NCBI GenBank assembly: GCA_945901065.1
Contig: CAMDKI010000003.1
Location: forward strand, 370,500-434,499
Length of the DNA: 64,000 nucleotides
Direction of reading: 5' to 3'
From: Chitinophaga pinensis
GTDB lineage: Bacteria > Bacteroidota > Bacteroidia > Chitinophagales > CAIOSU01
This document shows, piece by piece, positions 23,815 to 32,883 of this stretch. Under the pieces are notes generated by a model. The model ran no database searches. It had not been told where the DNA came from and worked only from the letters and a program-made list of their open reading frames with translations. Within the stretch, counting starts at the first letter, position 1. Each line of letters opens with the position of its first letter. The position numbers and the translations under genes were made by a program.

Positions 23815-25782
23815 TCAGCACGTCCCCAAGCACTTATAATTTTGCCAAACCAGTTTCAGATCTTTATAAACCGTGTAGTCTTTGGCATAAAGCAAGTTTA
23901 GGCGGCGGCGGGTGGCATCGTCTAGTTTTAGGTTATTGGCTTTGTCGGCCGGACTAATAATGCCCTGCTTAATGCTAGGCAACCAGTATTGGCCTTTGCC
24001 GCCATTTATAGGGGCATAGCCCACCCAGGTGCGCCTGCCAAACAACACCAACCACCAATTGCGGATAAACCTGCCCGGGTCGGCAATGATGAAGGCAGTA
24101 ACGGGGTAGCTAACCAAAGTGAACAAGCAGACCGTAAGGTCGAGCATGCGCTTGTTGCGACGGTTCATGGGGGTCGATATGGCCAAGTTCACGTCGATGG
24201 CGTACAAGTCGCCAGCCGAATTTTTGGAGTTGCTACCGATAATGCTCGGGGTATTTTCAGGCAGAATTTTGTAGTTCAATTCCGGCCCCATCAATAGCAT
24301 GTGGTCGATAATGGATTTGATAGTAATATCGGCACTACAGAATATCACTTCCTCAATTTCGTAAAGCTTCCGTATGGCCTGTAGCTGGTTTATGTCACCC
24401 AAGTAGTGCTCTTCACTGCTATCTTGCGGCAAGGTGCTGATGAAGCCAATGTACCTATTATCCACGCCCGCTTGACTTAGCAACGACAATGCCCTATCGG
24501 CTTCGGCCTTGCTGCCCACAATAACAATGCGCGGGGTTTCTTGCTCCGCAAACGTAAGTTTTCGGCCCGAAATGGCGCCCCAAGCATAACGCAGCGCCAC
24601 TAACGCAAACGATGCATAAATGCCCCCAGCCAATATCATGCCCCTACTAAAACGGTACTCATCGTTCAGGAAAGCATACACCGCGGCTATCAAAAGCGTG
24701 CCAACAAATACGCCCCGCACGGTGCGGTAGGTGCGCAACGGCCTATCGAAGCCGCCACTGTAGTATATGGCCACCAGCCATAGCAATATGTACAACGGCA
24801 CTATCAGTTGCATATACTCGGGCGGGTAGTACGATAGCGAGCCCTTAATCTCCTCGCTCCATAGCTCTTTGATAACGTACATGCCGCCAAACAGCAGCCC
24901 TGCATCCAGCAGCGGCAAAGTAAGCACTTTGGCTACCGAGCTAAACAGCGCAAACAGTGCACGTAGATATATGGCCATGTTTATTACCAATGCATACAGC
25001 CTAGCCTGACTGCCGCTAAAGTGCTTTTGGGCAAAGATGGCCATGGCTTGGTAAAAAATGCGCACATAGTTTAGGCTGCCCTTTTTGGTGCTCTCCCCCT
25101 TGTAATGGATGATACGTGCCTCAGGGAAATAATAGTTTTTGTAGCCGCCCAATATTACGCGGTAGCTCAGGTCAATGTCCTCGCCGTACATAAAAAAGGT
25201 CTCATCGAGCCAACCGATTTTATCAAGCGTTTCGCGGCGCATAAACATGAACGCTCCTGCCAGTACCTCAATCTCGTGGGTTTGGTCATCATCCAAATAA
25301 CCTAAATGGTAGCGGCCAAACGTTCTGCTGCGCGGGAAAAGGTTCGATAGTCCGAAAATCTTATAAAACGACACCGCCGGCGTGGGCAGCGAACGTTTGC
25401 TCTCGGGCAGAAAGTGGCCCTTGCCATCTACCATTTTCACGCCCAGCGCACCCGCATCGGGGTGGGCATCCATAAAGGTAAGGCACTGCTTAAAAGTCTC
25501 TTCCTCCACCACCGTATCGGGGTTCAGCAGCAGCACATACTCGCCCTTGCTTATTTCAATGCCTTGGTTGTTGGCCTTACTAAAGCCCGTATTCTCTTTA
25601 TTGGCAATCAGTATTACTTCCGGAAACTTCTCGCGCACCAGCTCCACACTGTTGTCGCTGCTATTATTATCCACCACAATTACCTCGGCATCAATGCCTT
25701 GCACGGCCTTGCGCACGCTATATAGCGCCTGCTCAAGAAAGTACTTAACGTTGTAATTGACTATAATGACGGATAGGCGCAT
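23815..25782 (-). CDS. GT2 glycosyltransferase fused to a degenerate sugar-phosphotransferase-like region
   Basis: 655 residues. N-terminal GT2 domain, about 1-230: LSVIIVNYNVKYFLEQAL, VIVVDNNSSDNS, the nucleotide-sugar/metal motif LLLNPDTVV and the acceptor region MYGEDIDLSYR. Four to five membrane segments follow (about 255-390), then a Rossmann-like segment (RIVIVGSKAEADRAL) like the CoA-binding-type domain of polyprenyl glycosylphosphotransferases. The C-terminal stretch (RNKRMLDLTVC, RNWWLVLFGRRTWVGY, YAKDYTVYKDLKLVW) resembles the ends of such transferases but lacks most of the catalytic core. Likely role: adding sugars to a cell-surface polysaccharide, with the C-terminal half as a membrane scaffold (inference). 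ATG at 25780-25782. Confidence 0.85.
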   Translation of the reverse strand: MRLSVIIVNYNVKYFLEQALYSVRKAVQGIDAEVIVVDNNSSDNSVELVREKFPEVILIANKENTGFSKANNQGIEISKGEYVLLLNPDTVVEEETFKQCLTFMDAHPDAGALGVKMVDGKGHFLPESKRSLPTPAVSFYKIFGLSNLFPRSRTFGRYHLGYLDDDQTHEIEVLAGAFMFMRRETLDKIGWLDETFFMYGEDIDLSYRVILGGYKNYYFPEARIIHYKGESTKKGSLNYVRIFYQAMAIFAQKHFSGSQARLYALVINMAIYLRALFALFSSVAKVLTLPLLDAGLLFGGMYVIKELWSEEIKGSLSYYPPEYMQLIVPLYILLWLVAIYYSGGFDRPLRTYRTVRGVFVGTLLIAAVYAFLNDEYRFSRGMILAGGIYASFALVALRYAWGAISGRKLTFAEQETPRIVIVGSKAEADRALSLLSQAGVDNRYIGFISTLPQDSSEEHYLGDINQLQAIRKLYEIEEVIFCSADITIKSIIDHMLLMGPELNYKILPENTPSIIGSNSKNSAGDLYAIDVNLAISTPMNRRNKRMLDLTVCLFTLVSYPVTAFIIADPGRFIRNWWLVLFGRRTWVGYAPINGGKGQYWLPSIKQGIISPADKANNLKLDDATRRRLNLLYAKDYTVYKDLKLVWQNYKCLGTC

Positions 25783-25932
25783 AGTGTGCGGGCTAGCAGT
25801 GGGTTTGAGCGGATAAAGTTAACGATTTTTGGGCAGTGGTTATTGCAGCCATTGCTCCGTTGCGGATAGCATATCCGCGGTCCATTTATTGGGTAAATAT
25901 AAATGGCACTATTATATCGGGTATTGTTGGCT

Positions 25933-25967
25933 AGAACCTCTGGTTCTCCGCTTAGGGCATTTGCCCT
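25933..25967. repeat. double hairpin AGAACC/GGTTCT and AGGGCA/TGCCCT
   Basis: AGAACC-TCT-GGTTCT (25933-25947) is followed after six bases by AGGGCA-TT-TGCCCT (25954-25967). No T tract follows either hairpin. The paired-hairpin plan recalls REP-type elements. Confidence 0.45.
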
Positions 25968-26142
25968 TACGTTGGCCACCGAATGCATTAGCCATTGCAG
26001 CAACTAATTATCACTAATTTACCACACGGTTTTATTTCTGTAAAATATAAACTCAATTTATTTTATTGCGAAAATGCAAGGGGTTGATTGTGAGGGGAAT
26101 ATTTTTCGGAGTGGGGGTGCTTATTGCAAATCGAATGAGTGA

Positions 26143-26191
26143 GCGAGCAGGATGCTCGCAATTAGCTAATCCTTGCTGGAGGCGTAGAATA
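26143..26191 (+). repeat. two-hairpin REP-like element with GGA loops, copy 1
   Basis: GCGAGCA-GGA-TGCTCGC (26143-26159), spacer AATTAGCTAAT, then a decayed second hairpin CCTTGCT-GGA-GGCGTAG. It aligns base for base with the copy at 49385-49432. Confidence 0.65.
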
Positions 26192-26393
26192 GTTTTATTC
26201 AAAACAGAGCCGCCCCACTTTAAGGTTTTCACAATTGGTAATTGAAGCAGGCGTTAGTTTTTATTCAACCCACGGCGTTTTGAGCACGCATAACAACAAA
26301 TAATATCTTTCTAAGTTTTTCAACTTACGTTTTAATACACTAATTTCCTTGCTGTATTAAGGGGTAAATTTTGCCAATTTCAAAATTAATTTA

Positions 26394-27653
26394 ATGAGAT
26401 TTATTACATTTTTACTGATAGCAATTTGTTTTTTGTTGACAAACTCATTGTTAGGTCAAGGAAACGTGGGGATAGGTACTACCAATCCTAACCCTTCGGC
26501 TTTATTAGATTTAACTTCGAATGATAAGGGGATATTAATACCTCGGTTAACTTCTGCAGAAAGAAACGCCGTAGTTGCTCCTGCTCAAGGACTTTTGGTG
26601 TTTGATATATCGGATACTACTTTTTGGTATTTCGATGGCATTATTTGGGTGCAGGCTATTGGCCCGGCAGGTCCTCAAGGTCCCACAGGCCCAGCTGGGG
26701 CTAATGGGGCAACAGGGCCGACTGGCCCTCAAGGCATTGCAGGTGTGACCGGAAGTGCAGGTGCTACAGGACCGACAGGTGCCATTGGATTAACGGGCGC
26801 AACAGGTGCAGCAGGTACTCCTGGTTTGAATGGTGCCACAGGCGCAACGGGAGCTCCGGGTGCGGTAGGCGCTACAGGTGCAACTGGCGCCACTGGATTA
26901 ACGGGTGCCACAGGTGCAACCGGTGCCACTGGATTAACGGGCGCAACAGGTGTGGCAGGTACTCCTGGTTTGAATGGTGCCACAGGTGCAACGGGAGCTC
27001 CGGGTGCGGTTGGCGCTACTGGTGCCACTGGATTAGCGGGTGCAACAGGTGCCGCAGGTGCGACAGGTCCAGCAGGCGCTACTGGTGCTACTGGCTTAAC
27101 AGGCGCTACAGGGGCAGCAGGCGCTCCTGGTGCCACAGGTGCAACAGGAGCGGCAGGTCCGGCAGGAACTGGTGGAGCGATGTATCTTACTTGGGTAGGC
27201 GGTAGTCTATCACCGAATAGTGGTTCTCTTACTCGTTATTTTACTTGTGCCGACCCTGCCAATAATGCCTCTAACTGGGCAGGTGTGAGCATCATGACTC
27301 CCGAAGACAATTCAACTGCTATTGGAACGACAATAGGGTCGGATAATGAGTGGTTTTGCCCAATGAATGGTACAGCAGTTAAACTATGGCTCTCTATTCA
27401 GTTAAATAGCAGTGCCTCTCCTAACTCAACAACCTATACCTTCGATTTATATGACGTAACCACTGCTAGTACTACCGGTTTGAGTATTACCATTACGCAT
27501 ACTGGCAATGGCAATCCAGTATTTTCATCTACTACTGGCTCTGCAGCGTTAATTGCAGGCCATAGGTATACCATACGTAGTGTTCACAGCGCTGCCGAAC
27601 TTAGTGGTGTATTATCTGATTGTAAGTTGGTAGTTGCGTTTACGCCAAATTAA
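26394..27653 (+). CDS. secreted collagen-like repeat protein
   Basis: 419 residues. Signal peptide about 1-21 ([18 protein letters not shown]). About 22-90 is a conserved Bacteroidota leader ([47 protein letters not shown]). About 92-260 is an uninterrupted G-X-Y array dominated by GATGATG and GAPGAVG, with a repeated block containing [19 protein letters not shown] occurring twice. The C-terminal roughly 160 residues form a compact domain ([27 protein letters not shown]) reminiscent of the globular heads of bacterial collagen-like proteins. Prediction: a trimeric surface or secreted fibre. No T9SS sorting domain is visible. Confidence 0.85.
   Translation: MRFITFLLIAICFLLTNSLLGQGNVGIGTTNPNPSALLDLTSNDKGILIPRLTSAERNAVVAPAQGLLVFDISDTTFWYFDGIIWVQAIGPAGPQGPTGPAGANGATGPTGPQGIAGVTGSAGATGPTGAIGLTGATGAAGTPGLNGATGATGAPGAVGATGATGATGLTGATGATGATGLTGATGVAGTPGLNGATGATGAPGAVGATGATGLAGATGAAGATGPAGATGATGLTGATGAAGAPGATGATGAAGPAGTGGAMYLTWVGGSLSPNSGSLTRYFTCADPANNASNWAGVSIMTPEDNSTAIGTTIGSDNEWFCPMNGTAVKLWLSIQLNSSASPNSTTYTFDLYDVTTASTTGLSITITHTGNGNPVFSSTTGSAALIAGHRYTIRSVHSAAELSGVLSDCKLVVAFTPN
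26730..27170 (+). repeat. collagen-type G-X-Y coding repeat
   Basis: Coding array of 9-bp-phased GGN-NNN-NNN codon triplets, rich in GGT/GGC-GCN-ACN. A block near 26810-26900 recurs near 26935-27025 with few changes, a recent internal duplication of roughly 126 bp. Confidence 0.75.
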
Positions 27654-27750
27654 GTTTTTGCGCCGCAAATTCAGATTTGCCAGCTTGTGCTGCTCTCCCA
27701 AGCGAGCTTGAAACTTACCTTGCGTTTTAAGACGCATCACAAGCTATATG

Positions 27751-27814
27751 AACCTGATTTGGCTTGACGACCTTGATAGAAATGGATTTTACCTTAGTAT
27801 GTAAAATCCTTTTC
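27751..27814 (-). repeat. GGATTT-family hairpin repeat, reverse orientation
   Basis: A 36-nt hairpin with GAAATGGATTTTAC and GTAAAATCCTTTTC as arms (one mismatch). It is preceded by AACCTGATTT...CCTTGAT, which is the reverse-complement layout of the tail in the copy at 60686-60757. Confidence 0.65.
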
Positions 27815-28010
27815 TTAATCATCTAGATCCTATTTTTCGAGTAACGGTTCTAACGCCACATAGTATGGGTGTTAACCAATATTTAAACTCACTACTTACC
27901 TGTTAGAAGGCCCTATTTCGTCAGGATGGATATGGTGTGGGATTTCGAGTCTCGTCCTCCATAAGGCGAAAGAAGGGTTTTGCATTTATTGAATCCATAC
28001 TTTGGGGCTT

Positions 28011-28056
28011 TGCCAAAAACAAAAAGCGGCAGCACAATCATGTGCCACCGCTTTTG
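28011..28056 (-). terminator. intrinsic terminator of the haem/copper T9SS protein gene
   Basis: AAAAGCGG..GCAC and GTGC..CCGCTTTT form an imperfect 14-bp stem. In reverse-strand orientation it is followed by TTTTTGTTTTT. Confidence 0.75.
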
Positions 28057-28078
28057 AGTCTATTAAGCTGATGCCTAG

Positions 28079-29755
28079 TTATTCGCTAACCACTATTTTT
28101 TGTATGTTTTCGGCGCCATTGAGGGTGCTTCGTAAGATATACATGCCAGGTGCTAGCATATTAGTAGAAATACGCTGTGCATGGCTGCCTGCAGGTTGTT
28201 GGCCATTAGTAAGGTTTATCACCTGCTCGCCTACAAGGTTATACAGGGCCGCTTCCAATTGGCCAGCTTGTTTAAGATCGTAGTAGATGGTAAACTCGCC
28301 ATTGTTAGGGTTAGGGTAAACCTTCACAAAGGCATTCACGCCCTCGTTAATGTCGTTTACCGAGCTCACCAAGCTATCGCCTAAAATATATTGTATACCA
28401 AGAACCATCATCTCGTCGTCAGAGGTTAATCCCCATTCTACGGGGTTAGGCCCAGCAGTGTTCAAGAATCTAGCTTCGTGTATAAAACCGTTGCGCGGGT
28501 CAACATCAAGCAAAGAGTCATCGGGGTAATATTTAAACGTTACTTCTGGCCCCCATCGGTAAAAGCCCACTGGGTAGTTGCCTTCGTAGCTATAGTTACC
28601 GTCATACACCATGTCGCCTTTAGTGCCGTCGCTATTGCGCAAAAACACCTCATAACCTACGCCGTATTTGTGGGTGTGTGTATATATATTCCATATTTTC
28701 CAGTTGCGCACCTCGTTTGTGTCGCTGGCTATCGCAGTTATGGTATGCACCTGCCCATCTTGGGGTATTGATATAGTAAGGTCGGGTACGGTGCGCGTAT
28801 ACATGTAGTGTTCGGCAATGCCAGCTGCTTGGGTATCCACATTTAAGTACAAGTCGGTAGCTAGAATCGAATCTTGATTAGTGTTTTTGATATGCAGGTT
28901 CAAGTCAAATACTATGTTTTCGGGCCAGAAGTAGGCCGTGCCTTGAGGCAGTTGGTAGGTTTTTAAACCAGGGCCAGTAGCTATAGGATTGCGCACAAAA
29001 GCGTGCGAGTCGTCAGATGAGCCTTCGTTTAACCCCCTCAGTCCTTCTCTAAAGTTAACATCTGCACCAGATGAGTATGAATAAATTACAAAATGATGAC
29101 TCGATTGAGGCATGTAACTCTCAATTTTAGTTACTTCAGTACTCGAGCCAAAATCAGGTTTGTATTTAATAAAATACTCTGTTTCGGATGCGGGGCGAAC
29201 AAAAATACGGCCTAGATATATTTGCACGCCTGTGCCCACCGCTGGAGGATTGCGTTGACCATAAGTATCATCAATGCCACCATCTCGGTAATAGGCGTTT
29301 ATAAGCGAAGTATCAACCAATGTATCGGCAAACTGTGCCCCGAACAAAATCCATTGTCTTACTAATTCAATCTCATTGTCTGGCAACTTAGCTGCACCAT
29401 AAGGCATATCTAGGCCTTCATTAGGCTGTTTTAAATCTAGCGGATCGCTGATGCCATGGGCCATTTTGCGGAGCAAAAAGCTGCGTACAGGGTCGCCTGG
29501 CTTAACAAGTTTGTTGGCCGAGGATAGTGCCGAAGGATTAACCGGATTGGCATTTACAATGGAATTGTAAAATGCCGTATCTGACAATGTAACATTGAAG
29601 GTTGCCGTTGAGCCATTATGACAACCTGAGCCGCCACAGGTAGCTTGCAAAAGGTTGTGTACTTTTTGGAAGGTAGAGTTTTGACTAGAACCGGCTAAAG
29701 GAAACTGTAATAACACGGCTAGGATTAGGCCGGTTAATACTGATAATGATTTCAT
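28079..29755 (-). CDS. T9SS-sorted protein with haem-binding-like motif and copper monooxygenase-like domain
   Basis: 558 residues. Signal peptide about 1-23. About 30-145 resembles a planctomycete-type cytochrome c domain, with an unusual CGGSGCH (CX4CH) motif and the KMAHG, MPYGAAKLPDNEIELVRQWI features of such domains. The middle (about 190-430) has His-rich motifs QSSHHFVIYSY and YTHTHKYGVGYEVF, placed like the copper ligands of type II ascorbate-dependent (PHM/DBM-like) monooxygenases. The C-terminus is a type A T9SS sorting domain (VYPNPNNGEFTIYY, YNLVGEQV, APGMYIL). Probably a secreted redox enzyme; the substrate is unknown. Divergent from the gene at 29940. Confidence 0.8.
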   Translation of the reverse strand: MKSLSVLTGLILAVLLQFPLAGSSQNSTFQKVHNLLQATCGGSGCHNGSTATFNVTLSDTAFYNSIVNANPVNPSALSSANKLVKPGDPVRSFLLRKMAHGISDPLDLKQPNEGLDMPYGAAKLPDNEIELVRQWILFGAQFADTLVDTSLINAYYRDGGIDDTYGQRNPPAVGTGVQIYLGRIFVRPASETEYFIKYKPDFGSSTEVTKIESYMPQSSHHFVIYSYSSGADVNFREGLRGLNEGSSDDSHAFVRNPIATGPGLKTYQLPQGTAYFWPENIVFDLNLHIKNTNQDSILATDLYLNVDTQAAGIAEHYMYTRTVPDLTISIPQDGQVHTITAIASDTNEVRNWKIWNIYTHTHKYGVGYEVFLRNSDGTKGDMVYDGNYSYEGNYPVGFYRWGPEVTFKYYPDDSLLDVDPRNGFIHEARFLNTAGPNPVEWGLTSDDEMMVLGIQYILGDSLVSSVNDINEGVNAFVKVYPNPNNGEFTIYYDLKQAGQLEAALYNLVGEQVINLTNGQQPAGSHAQRISTNMLAPGMYILRSTLNGAENIQKIVVSE

Positions 29756-29939
29756 GGGAGTATAGTTTTGATAATGAGTAACTAGATTGGTTTATAGATT
29801 TCAATAGGTAATGGCGAATTTAGTCGTAAATTAACAAGCAATCAACAGATTTTTATCACAAAAACCAAATATTGTTTGATAATTGTGACAAAAAAAGTGT
29901 TTTTTAGCGACAATTATTATTTTCTAAAAACTATCAACC

Positions 29940-30821
29940 ATGAATTATAATCTACTCCTTGTAGCGGCACTTATGCTACTTGTACCTCGTGTAAATGCCC
30001 AAGACACATTAGCAAATAGCGGGTTTGAAAGTTGGACCAACCAAGGCACTTACGAAGACCTTGCTGACTGGAACACGCTTAATCCGCTATCTAGTGCCCT
30101 AGGTGTAATCACGGCTACTAAAACCACTGGTGCTGATGTGCATACTGGCTCATATGGATTGAAATTACAATCGAAATCAGTTTTGGGTACCATTCGCCCA
30201 GGAGTATTAACCACGGGAGTGATAAACGTAGCCAACTCAACTATTGGTGGTGGCGTGCCTGTAAATTCACGACCAGTTTACCTAAGTGGTTGGTACAAGT
30301 ATGCTCCTGTAGGTATTGATACTGCTTTGATTAGCGTTGTTTTTACTAAGTGGGATGCGGTAGGAGATTCGCAGATTATTATTGGTGTAGGTGGGTTTAC
30401 CGAAACTGGCACAGTTTCAACGTATACTCCGTTTTCAGTAGAGATTGATTACCGTTCAGCCGATGTGCCCGATACGGCTTTGATCATTATTACATCGGGT
30501 AGCAATTTAGCGCCACAGCTTAATAGTGCTTTGATTATTGATGATGTTGATTTCTCTTACACCGCTGTTGGTATTCTTAATCGGGTAGCAATAGAGCCGA
30601 TAAGTTTTCATCCTAACCCTGCTCAAGGTTTTGTTACATTTACCAATTATAATGCCCAACAGCTTAATATACTTTCGTTGGAAGGTAAGCTTGTGTTCAC
30701 TACAGAGTTGACTGCTGGCCAAAGTCGCGTTGATTTAAAAGGCTTTACCAAAGGCTTGTATATTTTAAATGCTGTTGATGCAAAGGGCAATGTCCGCTAT
30801 GGTAAGTTGTTAGTGGAATGA
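29940..30821 (+). CDS. T9SS-sorted protein, possible PCMD-like carbohydrate-binding domain
   Basis: 293 residues. Signal peptide MNYNLLLVAALMLLVPRVNA. The middle begins NSGFESWTN and has YGLKLQSKSV, VYLSGWYKYAP and LIIDDVDFSY, a pattern seen in PCMD/carbohydrate-binding-like jelly-roll domains. The C-terminal sorting domain is of type A (FHPNPAQGFVTF, LEGKLVF, KGLYILN, YGKLLVE). Its stop overlaps the next start by 4 bp (ATGA), so the two are translationally coupled. Function beyond surface or secreted location is unknown. Confidence 0.75.
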   Translation: MNYNLLLVAALMLLVPRVNAQDTLANSGFESWTNQGTYEDLADWNTLNPLSSALGVITATKTTGADVHTGSYGLKLQSKSVLGTIRPGVLTTGVINVANSTIGGGVPVNSRPVYLSGWYKYAPVGIDTALISVVFTKWDAVGDSQIIIGVGGFTETGTVSTYTPFSVEIDYRSADVPDTALIIITSGSNLAPQLNSALIIDDVDFSYTAVGILNRVAIEPISFHPNPAQGFVTFTNYNAQQLNILSLEGKLVFTTELTAGQSRVDLKGFTKGLYILNAVDAKGNVRYGKLLVE

Positions 30822-32146
30822 AGATATTAGATATTATTCTAGTTTTGTTATTAGGGTATAATGTCGTTTTTGGCGCCAAACCCCTTGCTATTGATAGCCT
30901 TGCCCAAGGAAGTGCTATTTCCATTGGAGGCCCGTTAAATGGCTGCAAAGATTCATTGGTATTGTTTTCCAACACATCAACAACTACTGCTGGTTGGGCT
31001 TGGCAATGGACTTTGGTAAAAGGCTCTGACACTGTCAGGCTTAGCACTACATCGCTGGCATATGCTTTTTATGCTGAGGGCAGCTATAAAGTGTTTCTGC
31101 ATGGCGATAGTGCAACCTATTTTGGCGATGATAGCATCATCATTGATATAGCCAATTGTAGAAATGTATGGCCTGGCGATGCAAATATGGATGGCTTAGT
31201 AGATGTTGATGATGTGTTTATCCTTGGGTTTAATTGGGGTGATACAGGTCCGGTGCGTCCAAATTCCTCTGTTGTTTGGATTGAGCAGCCGGCGACAGAT
31301 TGGGGCAGTTGGTTCAACGGCATTAACAACAAACATGCTGATACTGATGGTAATGGTGTAATTAATGTAGATGACACACTGGCAATAGCGGAGAATTTTG
31401 GCTATGCGGTAAACAAATATGGAGGGATTATGCACAATGCTCCATTGTTTTTACAGCCAGTAAACAGTAACTGGTATTGTGGAGATGTGGTCAGTTATAA
31501 TATTGTTCTTGGTATTTTAAACAATGATGCCGATAATGTTTATGCTCTCTCATTCTACCTCGATTTAGATCCTATTATTTTTGATACTAGTGTTGCCCAT
31601 ATAGACTTAAGCAACTCATGGCTGGGCAATGCAGGAACCGATGTTTTTAGTTTTAGAAAAATTATTGACACTCGATTGTACATTGCCATTGTGAGCACTA
31701 CAAGGCAAAATCTTATTGGAAATGGCCGCATTGGTGGGTTGCACTTGCAAACGATGGCCTCATTGCCACCGGGTTTATCACAAGATTACTATTTAGCTGT
31801 GCCGAGCGGCATTAAAGGAAAAATGGCCAACGGAACTGAACATACTTTCAGCTCACAGATTTCCGAAATATACATAAACGATACGCTCACTGGCACCAAT
31901 AATCGAACGGAAGTGGGTTCTGTAAAGCTGTATCCTAACCCAGTTGGCGAGGTATTGAATATTAGTTTTCCGGTTGAAAAGCAATGGCAAATATTGTTAA
32001 CCGATATGGCAGGAAACAAGATAATGAACGAAATGGCTAAGTTCCGCGATTATTCCCTCAACCTTAAGAATTTGAGCAGTGGGCTTTATTTGTTGTACCT
32101 GAATAATGAGGAGAGTGCTATTGTAAAAAAAGTAATGGTGGAGTAA
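30818..32146 (+). CDS. T9SS-sorted protein with dockerin-like calcium-binding repeats
   Basis: 442 residues. Signal peptide about 1-19 (MKILDIILVLLLGYNVVFGA). About 25-100 is a PKD-like fold (DSLVLFSNTSTTTAGWAWQW). About 110-205 contains two type I dockerin-like loops, DANMDGLVDVDDVFILGFNW and DTDGNGVINVDDTLAIAENF, with Asp/Asn at calcium-ligand positions. About 205-340 looks like a cohesin-like or Ig-like beta domain. The last 80 residues are a type A T9SS sorting domain (LYPNPVGEVLNISF, SGLYLLYLN). Coupled by an ATGA overlap to the upstream gene; ends 5 bp from a convergent gene. Confidence 0.82.
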   Translation: MKILDIILVLLLGYNVVFGAKPLAIDSLAQGSAISIGGPLNGCKDSLVLFSNTSTTTAGWAWQWTLVKGSDTVRLSTTSLAYAFYAEGSYKVFLHGDSATYFGDDSIIIDIANCRNVWPGDANMDGLVDVDDVFILGFNWGDTGPVRPNSSVVWIEQPATDWGSWFNGINNKHADTDGNGVINVDDTLAIAENFGYAVNKYGGIMHNAPLFLQPVNSNWYCGDVVSYNIVLGILNNDADNVYALSFYLDLDPIIFDTSVAHIDLSNSWLGNAGTDVFSFRKIIDTRLYIAIVSTTRQNLIGNGRIGGLHLQTMASLPPGLSQDYYLAVPSGIKGKMANGTEHTFSSQISEIYINDTLTGTNNRTEVGSVKLYPNPVGEVLNISFPVEKQWQILLTDMAGNKIMNEMAKFRDYSLNLKNLSSGLYLLYLNNEESAIVKKVMVE

Positions 32147-32151
32147 TTTCC

Positions 32152-32883
32152 TTACCCCTCCAGCACCAACCGAAACCCCATGTTGGATGTACGGTGGTGC
32201 CTGCTGTTAATATTACGGGCCTGATTGTAGCAACGTTCAGAAGCGCTTTTCCAAGAGCCACCGCGCACAACCCTATACAAGGCTTTCTTTGTGTTCAATG
32301 GATGGGCAGCAGGGCTGCGCTTGTAGTAGCTACCGGCAAACCAATCGCTGCAAAGCTCCCAAACATTGCCTGCCATATCGTATATGCCCAGTTCGTTGGG
32401 CTTAAGTTCGCCTACTGGGTGGGTAATACCTCCAGCATTGCTCACGTTCCAGGCCACGTCATCGAGCTTGTTGCTGCCAGGGTAGGTAAACCCTTTACTT
32501 TTGTTTCCGCCAATAGCGGCATATTCCCATTCCGCTTCGGTAGGTAGCCGGTATTTTTTGCCGGTTAGGGCATTCAATTTAGCTATAAAAGTGTTAATGT
32601 CGGCAGGTGTGGCTTGCTCTACTGGGCATTTACCGCAGGTATTAAAGGTGGATGGGTTGCTGCCCATTACGGCCACCCACTGGTTTTGGGTTATTTCGTA
32701 TTTGCCAATATAAAAGCTGTGGAGTGTAACAGCGTGAACCGGTATTTCCATTTTGGTTCCCTCTGAAGTGCCCATCTGAAAAGTTCCACCCTCAACAAAA
32801 ACCATCTCGGGCTCGGCAATTTGAGCCAATAGTTGTGTTTGGATCAAAAATATCGTCAACCAGAAGTATAAACGTACTAACAT
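32152..32883 (-). CDS. SUMF1/formylglycine-generating-enzyme fold protein, probably not an FGE
   Basis: 243 residues with an N-terminal signal segment (about 1-20). Fold signatures: VEGGTFQMG, YEITQNQWVAVMG, LPTEAEWEYAA, YDMAGNVWELCSDWF, VVRGGSW and GFRLVLEG. True FGEs have a Cys pair after the RGGS motif (RGGSFLC...YC). Here the segment is RGGSWKSASERCYNQAR, so only one Cys is near and the copper-binding pair is missing. Non-catalytic relatives such as GldJ/GldK act in Bacteroidota envelopes, and this could be a structural or ligand-binding version. Convergent with the dockerin-like gene. Confidence 0.85.
   Translation of the reverse strand: MLVRLYFWLTIFLIQTQLLAQIAEPEMVFVEGGTFQMGTSEGTKMEIPVHAVTLHSFYIGKYEITQNQWVAVMGSNPSTFNTCGKCPVEQATPADINTFIAKLNALTGKKYRLPTEAEWEYAAIGGNKSKGFTYPGSNKLDDVAWNVSNAGGITHPVGELKPNELGIYDMAGNVWELCSDWFAGSYYKRSPAAHPLNTKKALYRVVRGGSWKSASERCYNQARNINSRHHRTSNMGFRLVLEG

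Larger units (their letters stand above)
25783..26393. other. 611-bp intergenic region with two hairpin-pair elements
   Basis: No convincing gene. It holds the double hairpin at 25933-25967 and the two-hairpin repeat at 26143-26187. The remainder is AT-rich, ending in a promoter-like TAAATTTTG near 26364 ahead of the collagen-like gene. Confidence 0.6.
27654..28078. other. 425-bp intergenic region
   Basis: Contains the reverse-oriented GGATTT hairpin repeat at 27751-27814 and the reverse-strand terminator at 28011-28056. A tRNA 3'-end-like string near 27931-27953 has no matching 5' half. I see no gene. Confidence 0.6.

Noticed and set aside
26729..27136. Reverse-strand Pro/Ala repeat frame opposite the collagen-like gene
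   Set aside because: A mirror of the G-X-Y codons; no independent features.
27931..27953. tRNA 3'-end-like string (TTCGAGT with following CCTCC)
   Set aside because: The T loop is one base out of register and no matching acceptor 5' half, D arm or anticodon arm precedes it. At most it is a fragment.
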